From NCBI GenBank assembly GCA_907163375.1, contig CAJQUW010001043.1:1844501-1908500 (forward strand): a stretch of 64,000 nt of DNA. The letters are read 5' to 3'. Below are positions 24,184 through 34,900 of this stretch, in pieces (within the stretch, counting starts at the first letter, position 1; every line of letters begins with the position of its first letter). This stretch comes from Prostheceraeus crozeri (Eukaryota; Platyhelminthes; Polycladida; Euryleptidae). The position numbers and the translations under genes were made by a program. The notes below the pieces were generated by a model, which made no database searches, had not been told where the DNA came from, and saw nothing but the letters and a program-made list of their open reading frames with translations.

Positions 24184-24411
24184 CTCCTGTCTGGTTGGAG
24201 ATTGGCGGCGAGTTAGACAGCATGCTACTTCCAAATGCTTCAAGAAGAACTTCAAGTCAGGCTGTCGATGTAAAGCGTTTTCTAAACCTTTCAGCTGTAG
24301 TGACCGCGTTGCGTCGAGCCGAGTTTGCAAGAAGTTGTATGAAGATATCAGAGGCGTAGGAACTTTATCCAACCACTCCATCATCTTGGATTGTTTCCAT
24401 AGAGGAATCAA
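24184..24411 (-). CDS. Candidate internal exon, unknown gene
   Basis: On the minus strand an acceptor (TTATCTCATTCCAG) precedes 24411 and a strong donor (CAGGAG|GTAAGAATT) follows 24184. The 228 nt between them are exactly 76 open codons, from LIPLWKQSKMMEWLDKV through LQLKGLENALHRQPDLKFF to SPTRQE. Composition is richer in GC than the surroundings, and the predicted peptide is helical and charged. I do not recognise the family. The plus strand over the same bases also has a long open frame with poorer splice sites, so the orientation is not certain. The plus-strand exon pair at 24.95-25.49 kb would then lie antisense to this gene. Confidence 0.4.
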
Positions 24412-24948
24412 CTGGAATGAGATAATTGAACATAAATGTACATTGACGTATTCTGCAACTCAACTCTGTCAACAATGATTGTTAAAGATACATAGAAGTT
24501 GCCAGGTGAAGCATCCCCATTGACAATTCCGTGAAATTTGGAATACACCTTCCATAATATAATATTGTCCTCGGCAGAGTTGAAACCATGAGAGCAATAA
24601 TTGAATTTAAGCAGCATTATTCAGTATTTGATGACTCAGGAGACATAGTCAAGCTCCTGGAAGAAATGCCTATTGTTTAGTTACGCAGATCTTTACGCAA
24701 TTATGAAACCAATCAATAAATATATTTCAGCAGGTTGGCTTATTTCTGCTAAGTTATCGAAGAGATGAATTATGGCCGCTTGAACAGGCCTCAAGCAGGG
24801 AGATAAAAAGTGACCCCAGAAATGGTCACTGATTTGATGGGTAACTTTAAATCAATTAAATATCTAACTGTCACAAATCTCAATAATCGTGAAAAAATCA
24901 AGTAATCATATACTGTATATGCTTAAAATAACATCTATCTTGTGTTAG

Positions 24949-25028
24949 GGAAGCTTCAGCATGAAATTGACCGGACAACCGAGCTAGTGACCCAGCAACT
25001 TTCTCAACTATCAAATAACAGGCTCATG
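24949..25028 (+). CDS. Candidate coiled-coil exon
   Basis: The acceptor (ATCTATCTTGTGTTAG) ends at 24948 and a donor (CTCATG|GTAGGT) follows 25028. The 80 nt read, after two leading bases, KLQHEIDRTTELVTQQLSQL then SNNRLM. This is a heptad-like, Gln/Leu-rich helix typical of coiled coils. Its reading phase at the 3' end is 0, which fits the open frame at 25291. I infer that this is the penultimate exon of a coiled-coil protein gene; the gene is not identified. Confidence 0.4.
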
Positions 25029-25290
25029 GTAGGTTTTAAATCGAATAAAATTTGTTAATATTTATAATTGTAAAAAAACATTATTCCATAAACATTGATA
25101 TGTCTTACTATCAAATATTACAGTATGATCAAAAATTAAAAAAACTTATTTGTGATTGATCGTACCTTGTCTGGCGAAAGCTAAATAAGTCCTCGTTAGG
25201 ACTATCAAAATTTGTTGAGAATCTAGTGAATACTAAGCTTCCTTGCTATATCTATAATGGGTGTCACACATAACTGGAAAGAATATTTAG

Positions 25291-25485
25291 TTGCATCGTC
25301 TGTTGATGCGACATCAACTGGAAAGGCCACTGAAACAATATCAAGAATTATCAGCATATCCAGTTCCATCCCTCGATGTCCATACAGCTTCTTCTTCCGT
25401 GCGTTATCCCGCATGGATGCAGGGTCCTGAGTTTCGCGCATTTGGTTTTGCAGTTTTTTCTCAATATGCACACAACGCACTTTAA
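25291..25485 (+). CDS. Candidate terminal exon of the coiled-coil gene
   Basis: An acceptor-like GAATATTTAG ends at 25290. The frame entering in phase 0 from the exon at 24949-25028 stays open for 64 codons to TAA at 25483-25485. It starts LHRLLMRHQLERPLKQYQEL, continuing the helical character, then turns into a Pro/Ser-rich C-terminus (SAYPVPSLDVHTASSSVRYP). A minus-strand frame over the same region is also open, so this pairing is inferred from phase and composition. Upstream exons were not found. Confidence 0.35.
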   Translation: MHRLLMRHQLERPLKQYQELSAYPVPSLDVHTASSSVRYPAWMQGPEFRAFGFAVFSQYAHNAL

Positions 25486-26782
25486 TTTTAGATGTGAAAT
25501 AGACGTATTTAATTAATTCCTCGGGTATTTGTTACTTTTTAATACACTTCTGATATGGTAGTGCATCAGTAATGATCAACTCTAGATAACTGTCTTTCGG
25601 GCGTCAGTTGAAATATTCCGCCCGGTCATGAACAAGTTTATGTCTAAAGTGAACCATGATCCATCACATTTGGCTTTCAATATTTGAGAAATAGTCTACT
25701 GTAGATCTCGGTGAATCTACAGTTAGCGCAAAGACATAATGGCAACTTTATGGACGGAAATAAAAATACATCTGACAGTGGAATTGACAAATGATAATGA
25801 TGATGATGGAGATATATCCACGAAACAGGTTTACCACAAATTTAAGCACTAAAAGTAGCTGCAGTTGCATTACTGTATATCGTAAATCTTTGAAATTACT
25901 TGATATCCTCATACACTACAGCATGTAAAAATGAGAATGAGAATCGCGTTCAGTTAGTCACTCGGTTGATGATAAATTTAAAAAGACTTCTTGAAAAATG
26001 TATACGCTACGAGTACTGAAAAACTTCATCATTTCAAAAAAAAATTATTTTGAACAACATTTATCGACTTAATGTTTCATAAAACCTGATTAAGATTGAA
26101 AACTACAACATCGAGAAAGCGAATGATTACGGCTACAATAGATTCTATTTGTACAATGGTGTCATCAGGCGATTTTCGAGGCAATAATAGTCTTTTGAAG
26201 AAGACCAAAGGCAGAAATATGTCTGCTGTTGATTTGCGTCGCAGCTTTCATTAAAGGGGGATAGAACGTGCGACATGCGTCGACCTCATCAAGACAGCCA
26301 CTTTCTATATACTACTATGCTCCTGCAATCGAATATCTAATGAAACCATGTACGCGCATATAACAGACTCGTTTGCTTAGAAGATGTGCTCGACTCAAAA
26401 GCATAGGTCATATAGTTAATATGTGATCATTAAGTATACGCAAAAGCAAGTGACAGTCCTCGAAAGGTAGATAAGCGATATTGGCTAAGTAACTTCACGT
26501 AAAGTCTCAATTTCATCAACATAAACAAGTTCGGCTCTCTGCATAGGAGCAGGGTGAGCTTAAGTGCTTCGTATGATAGTCAACGGGAGCTTCATAGCGA
26601 TAGGCACTGTTCATATTTCCAGAGGCACATATTCGTTAAATTGAAGCAATCGTTGCTAATATTTAAGGAGCATTAGATCGGGAATAGATGAAAAGGTGAC
26701 CGTTCGAAACAATTAGCTTTGAAGTATCGCAACCGCATGCACTACAGTTGTATTGAAGAAATAGATTACAAATACCTCTATC
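25486..26782. other. Unassigned AT-rich spacer
   Basis: No recognised gene. A short ATG/GAT microsatellite-like run lies near 25790-25810. Confidence 0.4.
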
Positions 26783-27517
26783 CAGGCCCGTAACCAGATC
26801 TGATCTACAGGGGTGGCATGGCCTCAAAGGAGAAAAAGTTGATGTGAACATCATCAACCACGAGAAGACTACAATCTTGAATTAAAAATATCTGCATTTG
26901 TAGTTTAAATGATTGCTGCTATGTAAGTTTATTAATTATGTCATGAAAGACTCTAATGCATGATAACGCAAACTCCTATTTATATATTGTGTTAACCTTT
27001 TCTTTCAATGATCAACTATCGCATATGCTTATACATGAAATTACAAGTTGCATATTTCTTAGAAAAAGCATTATGAATATGATGTAGCCTAATTTTCTTT
27101 GAATGCATTACGTGAATATCAGACGATTTAAGACTGCATGAAGCCTTTTTCTGTGATAATAAGTTTGAGTATAAAATCACTGATCTTGCAGTGCATGATC
27201 ACTTTACAAAGTGAACATTTATTTAGAAAATCCAATCATTTTTCTATTGCTACTGCATCGAGAGGGATCAGCTAAAGAAAGATATCGTGAGTGGGTGAAG
27301 ATGATTCTTTCACAGGCATTTTAGAATTCAAATATTTCATTTGAATTGTTGTTTCCAAATGCAAATTAATCATGTAAACCTGACATCAAAGTAATCCTGA
27401 CACTGCTTTAGTATAGGATAATGGATAGTATATTGATCTGATAGATAATTATTTTAGTAGAAGGGGCACAAACATTAATAGGGGGCATGCCCCCATGCCC
27501 CCGTGGGTACGGGCCTG
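26783..27517. mobile_element. hAT-like non-autonomous TIR element, 735 bp
   Basis: The left end CAGGCCCGTAACC and the reverse complement of the right end CAGGCCCGTACCC form terminal inverted repeats. The element is flanked by a perfect 8-bp target duplication, CCTCTATC (26775-26782 and 27518-27525). CAG-starting termini and 8-bp duplications are the hAT hallmarks. The G-rich subterminal stretch (GGGGGCATGCCCCCATGCCC region at 27480-27500) is palindromic. The interior is AT-rich and encodes no transposase, so it would have been moved in trans. The intact duplication suggests a fairly young insertion. Confidence 0.85.
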
Positions 27518-28288
27518 CCTCTATCATCTTGATCAATAGAAATCGCATAAATATTTAAAACAAGAAAAGCTCATTCATTCCAGATTCACGAGAATTAAAA
27601 ACATTGAAATGATCAAATGAATGTTGTCTGATTCTTCTAATAAACCACAGATGATGCGTCTTAAAAATGAGCCGCATTTAAGTAATGACGAATGAATCAA
27701 ACGAAATAAAATATTAAATAACATAGAATACATTGAATTGTCTTTTATCGCATCGGGCGCTAAAGTTCGATTGCCTCTCACTTTCAGTATCATGGAGCTT
27801 TCTTTACAGTGTTTCAACATGTTCCTATCTCCTGAATGAGCAAAGAACAGGCCAGACTGCCTACTGCTCAACTAAGGTGATATAGCCGATTCAGTTCAAA
27901 CGTATCAGTAAATCTCTAAACCAAACCTTTGAAATAACATGCATGGGAACTTGATTAACAGCTTGAATATAATGCAAACATTCTGATTCAATGAAAGATA
28001 GACTGACCACTGTCTCAAGTGTCATAAGTGATAGCTTTATCTTTATTGATAAATTGATATTAAATTAAATTACCCCTATGTGCCAATTCTAATCATGCTA
28101 TCTAACGGATTTCATACAAGCCTCATGAAATCGAAAATTCTGTTCGTTGCGAAACATTGGCCGTGACCTACTAGCTAAGATAGAAAGCGTCAACATTTTA
28201 AATACCACAAACGAAATGTGTGAACGCAAGCAGGCTCAAGCATCAATCATCCTCGACCTAACACCCAACAGCAAAGATTTTCTGACAG
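27518..28288. other. Unassigned spacer
   Basis: A 98-codon minus-strand frame (27575-27871) exists but has no recognised domain and no supporting signals. Treated as spacer. Confidence 0.35.
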
Positions 28289-28465
28289 ACGACAACTGCA
28301 GAGGCAAAAGGAGATATAAAAGGTGTGATGTTGGGTGTACCAGCTTTATGCTGGGATATTATACCCCTTGTCATCGACAGAGATGACCTTTTTATAGTTG
28401 GATTAACAAAATCTTCTCTTGCAGATGCTGTTGTAATTGACAAGTTGGAAATGACGCATAACTAG
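28289..28465 (+). CDS. Candidate 3'-terminal exon, unknown product
   Basis: An acceptor (GATTTTCTGACAG) ends at 28288. The following frame runs 58 codons to TAG at 28463-28465 and reads TTTAEAKGDIKGVMLGVPAL, then hydrophobic and acidic stretches ending DAVVIDKLEMTHN. An in-frame stop lies just before the acceptor, so a spliced entry (or the internal ATG) is needed. The peptide has good amino-acid balance for AT-rich DNA. The minus strand is also open here. The family is not recognised. Confidence 0.3.
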   Translation, partial: TTTAEAKGDIKGVMLGVPALCWDIIPLVIDRDDLFIVGLTKSSLADAVVIDKLEMTHN

Positions 28466-29040
28466 ATTTGCGCGTCAATTTGAAGCTTAAAATGAACATT
28501 GAGAGTTATCTTATTTAAATGAATTTAATAATTCAAATAATTATGTTACATGCATGGGAAATTCTACCGTTTACAATTTCTGCACATGAAACACAAATAG
28601 CGTCCCATTTTGTCAAGAACGTATGAATATTACGCTACACGTAACTGAAATTCATAATATATATACCGTATACGATAAATCCGGTAAATTTGAATGGAAT
28701 CCATCAAAAGAGCTGAATAGCATGAACCACTGCATGGCAAAATCAGTACATGAAGCCATTATTGGAAGAGGAAGCATTGAAGTGCCAACTTCTAGATGAC
28801 AAAGTATCAAATTAACTGTTGAATTGAATAAAGGCTAACACAAAATGGAAATAAGCCAACGTCTTGATTCATTGCTTATTTTCTATAGGATTTTGGGAAC
28901 TGCACCATGTTTAAAAGGACTAGCTGGAATCATTACACGTAACAATTCATCAATAGTATTTGGCTACAAATCGATTATTAAAGCGATTGTCTGCATTGTA
29001 GGATGCTCCATTTAGTTTTGTACAAGACCGATTGCTGTAG
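28466..29040. other. Unassigned AT-rich spacer
   Basis: No gene or repeat recognised. Confidence 0.4.
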
Positions 29041-29044
29041 TCTG

Positions 29045-29667
29045 TTTTGCACTATCCAGTTCTCCATGGAAGAAATCTGGTGATCGTGGGGACCAGTCCC
29101 GCTGACAGCTGGTCAAGACCGCACACCGTTATGTAGCACGTTAAGTTCGAGAGTGGATGCTTGATGGCAGTGTCTGGGGTAGCGAATTGGTGTGACAGCC
29201 TGTTGTCAGAGTTGATTTTAGTTGGTGTTTTCACACCTACGAGCTCGTGATTTGGAGAGACACCTTGTGGCTACCAATCTGCTCCTCAGACGCCACAGTC
29301 AGATTCTGTGTGGTGTTTAGTTGACAGTGTTGTCTTCTCTAGAAGTAAGCATGACACAGGTGGAAGCGAGTCAGGGGATAGGGACTCAATGGGGACTTTC
29401 CCATATGCGCAGCATGTCCGCCGACTTTATGGAGTGTCCCTACAAGCCTGCATCCATTGTAACATATCAGGGCTGCTACGAAGTATCTTGTCAAACTCCC
29501 GAGAAAAAGAAAGTGCTTGGTTGAGAAGTGTAAAATTCAGTAGTAAAATCATAACAGGCTGTCGTCGTCCTGCGTCTTCCGAAGTCTATCGAAGTTCGAT
29601 GCAACGTGCACCGTGTTTTTACCACAGAATTTTTACACTTCGAATCCAAACATTTTCTTTTTCTTAG
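29045..29667. other. GC-richer block, probably repeat-derived, with an inverted repeat
   Basis: This block is visibly richer in G and C than its flanks and is open on both strands. A 119-codon plus-strand frame at 29308-29667 contains QACIHCNISGLLRSILSN and REKESAWLRSVKFSSKIITG. That looks like the tail of a mobile-element protein, but I cannot name the family. At 29525-29641 the ends GAAGTGTAAAATTCAGTAGT and (reverse complement) GAAGTGTAAAAATTCTGTGG form a 117-bp imperfect inverted repeat, MITE-like, inside that frame. Confidence 0.4.
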
Positions 29668-32485
29668 TAGTTTGGCATGGTAAATTGCATTAATGAAAAA
29701 AATTATCGATTATCTCCTGCGTAAGATATTCTCTTAAATTGTTCGCATGCATCAAAGCATTCATTCGATTATTGTTCCGCATTGACTTTGAGCTCATTAT
29801 GCGTTGAAATGCTAATTACACGAATTCTGGCTATATCTTTATTGATCTCGTTTGTTCCAATTTCCAAGGAAAATTAAAGAAATATATATCTATCTCATCT
29901 AGTAGAATTATCACTTTATCTTTTATAGTTTCATTTTCCATCTCTTCGTGTCGAGTGAAGAAGTACTTCTATCATTTCGACCGCGAACCGCCTTTCATTT
30001 ATTCCTTAGATAGGTATTATGCATTAACATGCAGCTACACACGACTTACGCTGCTTTCTACAAATCCATCTTCAGAAAAGTGAAAAGTATCTGCCGTTCA
30101 CTGACTTTCATCATATCCAAATCTTGATAATTAAGCAAAGAAAATGATCCATGACACTAAAAGTGATAACCGTGATAATCTGTTATTGCCATTCACCTGC
30201 CCTGAACGACGAAGCGAAACTTGTCCTGTACTTTCCTAAAGGATCTTTGACATTATCTTCGACAATCTCTGACGATTTTCCGTTGAAGATCACACAAAAT
30301 GAGATATTGATTGTACAAAGTATCGCAGCTTTTCCCGTCAATTTTTGAAATTTTATAATAAATGAAATGAATTTTACGTGAAGCAATTGTGCAGTGAAGT
30401 CAGGCAATATCCAGTTGGTTGCAACAGCTGCAGAATCTTTGTTAAATCCTTCGCTAGACCGACATGCAAGTACTTTCTCAGTCTTCAGAAGCTGTATTTT
30501 GAAAGAACTTTACAGATTCATCATTCGAAAAGTGCATGCTATTCAAAAAGATTATTTTTTAAAAAGAGTATTTTTATCTGCCAAATACAAAGTTCAAAAT
30601 GACTGCTTAGCGACAGGGACATGATGTTTTACACTCGCAAGCAAATTCACAGATAAAAGCATCATGAAAAATACATGACATAATGCCATTGCTATTTAAG
30701 AATTATCTCATATTTCCTGATATTTCATTTTTCATTGGACTGCCAGATCCCAAAACAATTATGGTCTTCATGCATACTCCACAGAAATATGGCACAAAAC
30801 CCCACAAAAATAAAAGTTGAAAGCCATTTTATTCGGCCCGGGTCCATGTACCCTCAGCCCGGGCACGGCCCGGATGACTTTTTATCTGGGTCCGGGTGAC
30901 ATAATTTATTATTTTGCACATTTTGCCATCCTAAATGAAAATATCAATTGCGTTGGTTGTGTGCAATCGCCTTAAAAATCATTCCAAAAAGCTGATTATT
31001 GATTACATGACTGTATGCTGAGTGGAATGTGTACCATCTGTAAGCAAAATTGATTACTGTTAAGCAGTGTGAATTTTTAAAGATATAATACATCGCAAAA
31101 ATTCAATTGTTTTAAAAAAATATTGTGCATGCATACGCGCTTGTCTATCACATTTAATTTGGATCTCATTTGATGCACCGATAGCTGCCTATTCTTGAAA
31201 GCTATATCTAGGTTTATTAAAGCAGGAAGACGAAGAAAACACTTAAGAGATGTATTGGAGAAAATGAAGCACTAAGTTAAAAGTTAAACTTAATATGCCA
31301 CTTGAGAAATGTCACTTTCTAATTGTCAATCGAATATTGTTTAACATCATCTCCACGTGATGTAGTCGACACATTTACATTGTATAGAGTCGAAAAACAG
31401 CAGCGTGCTGCTTGACCAGACTTAATCCTCAAACACCTAATCTATTTAAGATATGCCTTAACTAAGATAAAGACAAGAAACTCCTTGGACGCATCAATTA
31501 TCTGTCAATCGAAGAGAATCATTCTTTTATGTAATCAAACTAGCCGAGAAATTATGTTGTCTATCCAACAATTCTCCTTACATGCAAAGTCTTCGCTCCC
31601 TATGATCCCTGGTGCTGTGCTGGCTTATACCCACTGCACCTCACCTTTTTAAATCAAATTAATCCAAACCTGCTCCAAACGCAATTTCATCTTCAGAATA
31701 AATGAACGATTTTCATTTAGACTACACAACCAATATTTTTGTCGCTTGAATAACACAGTGGATACATATATTAAGAAATCCTCCGTCACCCACAAATATC
31801 CTAATTTTGTTCAGCTTTTCGAGAAGCCGTGGATTAAAACAATAAGGTTTGTGATCACGTCTTACGCTTTTTGGCTGTATGACACCCAATTTGATTCGGT
31901 TCTTGCATATCTACATAATTGGTTCGTTCTTCCAAGAATTGCAGATAATCGTGCAATCCATTGACATTGTGCAATCAAAAAACATAATGCAATCATACAA
32001 TCATGAAGCAATACAGTTTGAATTTCTGTTTCTTCATAATATTATGATCTTTTCAGTTTGTTTCAATCTTTCAGTATTCAAATGGCCGACACTCATGGCG
32101 TAATATCGAAGGGAGAATAGATTGGAAATGCCAACAGCTGTTAGGAAACGTTACAGTAAAGACAGTTATGGAATCAACATGGTGTAAGAAGTTCACAGAT
32201 TGTCCATCTACTAATCGTTTACTTCTAAAATGAACAAACAATCATCTTGTTAACACAACAAATGCGTGCATCCATCACATGTTGCTGTTGAAATTTAGAA
32301 AGCAAGATTTGCAATAAAATACATCAAATTTAAGATATATTTGCTGATTCCTCTTCTCATTTAACCACGAAATTACAGAAACTATCGGGTAGTAGGGAAT
32401 TTCTTTTAAGGATGAATGAATTAATCAACATACATGTAATTACATCTTGTAACAACATGTAAATGGAGCAGTTGGAAACTTAAGT
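29668..32485. other. Unassigned AT-rich region with one GGCCCGG patch
   Basis: Mostly AT-rich spacer. At 30833-30898 there is a patch of repeated GGCCCGG/CCCGGGT motifs like the subterminal DNA of some hAT-type elements. No matching partner end was found. A minus-strand frame at 30183-30407 ends near a weak donor (GGGCAG|GTGAAT) but lacks a convincing acceptor. Confidence 0.35.
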
Positions 32486-32716
32486 AATGAATGAATGAAT
32501 GAACCTTGTTAATACTCGGAACCACATTAGGCACGGAGTCTTTCTTGCATGTGACCGAGTTGTTATTCATCCCACTCTCATTCTTTTTGTGTTGAGTGTT
32601 TATCAAGCATGCAGAGTGCACCTATTGTTAAAGTCTTAGGTTTGACCTTACCAAGGTTTTGAACCAAGGTCTCCCAGACGCAGAGCGAACACTCTACCAC
32701 AAGGCCACAGCGCCGG
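32486..32716 (-). mobile_element. tRNA-derived SINE with (CATT)n tail
   Basis: Read on the minus strand, the element starts at 32716 with a tRNA-like head. A box A-like GTGGCCTTGTGGTAGAGTG is followed 34 nt later by a box B-like GGTTCAAAACC, the internal Pol III promoter. A body of about 150 bp follows, then a tail of four CATT repeats (32486-32504). Length (about 231 bp), promoter boxes and simple tail are the standard SINE layout. The element would rely on a partner LINE for mobility. Clear target duplications were not found, which suggests some age. Confidence 0.8.
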
Positions 32717-33429
32717 TTAGAAATATATTTGTGAAACATTTAGGTACTTCCAAACTGAAAACAATAAATAGACAGTGTTGCCCAAGAGCTTGAAAGAATA
32801 TCTCATGCTGCGATGTCGTGGAGGATAATGGAGCAAAGAGAAGGATCGCGCTCGTTTGTAAAAACCAGACATTAATGAATGTGCAGAGCTATAATTTCTT
32901 CAATTAGCTCAGAATATTACACATTTGCGAGCAAACAACTAATTAGCACCGAAGATCGGAGAGCTCCGCTTCCAACATATCTGTCTGAGATTGAATACAT
33001 TCAAAATGATGTTAAAAATATCCTAAATCTCTAAGAAGTAAGTCTACTTGAGATCGCTTTCTATGATGCTGCCAGAGAAATTGGTTGATGTCGTATGCGA
33101 ATATGCCAGGAATATCAAAATTCTGGATAGTTCTCTCAACAGTCACATGTTGTACGCTACACATCCGCTTGAATGATGTTTTACGGTTAGTTAAGAGCTA
33201 GACAGGAGTTGACATCGCAATAATTTAAGACAGTTAACAAGGACACCATGTCAGGGCGCTGAGCCATTAATGACGGATCATATGTTGCTGATCCGTTTCA
33301 ATCTTCCACGGACAGAAAAAGTGGCATGAATCGAACTATGAATCATTCGCGTAAAACTTAGCAAACGTAGGGGTCTAGAGGAAGGGTAACGGAGATAAAC
33401 ACTTTTGCTATGACTTTGTGGAGCTTGTC
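32717..33429. other. Unassigned spacer
   Basis: Mixed-composition spacer with no recognised feature. Confidence 0.35.
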
Positions 33430-34900
33430 GTGATCTTCCTTAAGTGGTAATGCAGAAATTGACACAGTGTGGGACCATCACCGCCGAAACATTTTGACTG
33501 TAGTTAACAACTATGTCCATATATTCGGAAAAATAAAAATGCACAACCCTCGCCGTCAAGGAAAATGCGACCATTGATTCGTTGTAACCGTCGATTTTAT
33601 AAAGAACATCGAACATTACCTACATATTTAAACAGGGTCAAATACATCCTCTCCCAATCCGTGGTTGTACGTGAAACTATTAATAATATGAGCGGTATGT
33701 TTGTTCTGAAGCGAAATAACACTCCAACACTTAACCCTTTTGGAATTTTGTCAGAAGAAAATTAAGATCGAACGCAAACCATGTTACCTCAGCACATGGC
33801 ACAGACGGTAACATCATGACATCATCACTAGATATTGCAAATTTGTTCAACGAATTCTTTGCATTCAACTTAAAAATTGACCAGTTCGTTGCATAGCGCC
33901 CAACTTTTTCAGATGGTACAACCACTTTTGCTGACTCCGCATCATTTTCCACAGAAGATGTTAATTACGTAATAAAATCATTACCATTATCATCTTCTGC
34001 AGATTATGATATGGGCTTTGCTATCTTTTTTTCAAAAGAGGTGGACTATTTCTCGTGTCAAAACTTGCACTCTTTTCAATTCATTAATTGCAATGTCAAG
34101 AATACCGAAAAGTTGGAAGCACGTTCTTGTCATACCTATTCATATGTTGGGCTCTAAACAGGATGTTGAAAATCATCGTCCATTATCCACTGTATTTGTC
34201 GTGTAATGGAAAGGATTGTTTATAAATACATTTTTAATTTCATAATCTTATAAACGTCAATGATCTTTTATCAACATGGATTTACGCCGGGTCGTTCAGT
34301 AGAAACTGCTTGTCTAATATCATACGAAATGCTTAACCGTGAAATTGAACAGGGATGTGCAACCGACGCAATTTTCATTGGTTTCCGCAAAGCGCTTGAT
34401 TCGATACCACATTCTCTTCTCCTTCTAAAGTGGGGACCTGCGAATCGCCGAATGTTGACTTAAATCGAATCGGGTCGTGATTCGCGAATCGAATCGAATC
34501 TCGAAGCTTCGCAGGTCCCTTTTCTAAAGATTAAGAATTGTGGCACAGTTGGTCCGCTGCCAAAAATGGGTCTCCGATTGTTTTGACGAACGGATCTAAT
34601 CCGTTCGCAATAATAACACTACTTCCCATCCAACTCCTATTCAAAGTGGTGTTATACAGAGATCTGGTTTAGGCCCACTACTATTCAATGTATTCATTGA
34701 CGATGTAGACCTCTTGGTTCCCAACACTATGTTGGTGACGTATGCCGATGAATTGAAATTACTGGATATGTGTGACGTCAATTCAACGACTTGCCCTACT
34801 CCCATGTTTGCACCTCTTCAAAATGCGCTTGGATTTCAAAATGCGCAAAATTCATGAAGTGTTTTGAACTGCTGAGTTTGAAAGCACGGAGGCTCAAATG
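33430..34900 (+). mobile_element. CR1/Jockey-like LINE, decayed RT region
   Basis: Plus-strand frames in order show a linker with RRFYKEHRTLPTYLNRVKYI (33580-33650) and an RT finger block (about 33950-34000, VNYVIKSLPLSSSADYD). Next come IPKSWKHVLVIPIH (34110-34145), then QHGFTPGRSVETA (34268-34306) with DAIFIGFRKALDSIPHSLLL. After a nested MITE come GLGPLLFNVFIDDVDLL (34670-34710) and the catalytic block TYADELKLL (34738-34765; the usual YADD reads YADE). The frame shifts several times between these blocks and stops occur, so the copy is inactive. The C-terminal domain beyond about 34.83 kb is only faintly visible and no tail was found. It is probably related to the LINE tails at 1-1626 and 43.75-44.5 kb. 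Confidence 0.75.
34431..34521. mobile_element. 91-bp hAT-like MITE nested in the LINE
   Basis: The ends TGGGGACCTGCGAA and (reverse complement) AAGGGACCTGCGAA form inverted repeats. The element is flanked by a perfect 8-bp duplication TTCTAAAG (34423-34430, 34522-34529). It interrupts the LINE reverse-transcriptase region directly after the HSLLLLK codons, so it arrived after the LINE. The interior is a run of GAATCGAATCGAATC-type pentamers. The short length, TIRs and 8-bp duplication support a hAT-mobilised MITE. Confidence 0.85.

Noticed and set aside
30183-30407. Minus-strand exon ending at GGGCAG|GTGAAT
   Set aside because: The donor is modest, no acceptor with a pyrimidine tract fits, and the opposite strand is equally open.
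32640-32716. Genuine tRNA gene
   Set aside because: Box A and box B are present, but the acceptor stem does not close and the sequence continues into a SINE body with a CATT tail.
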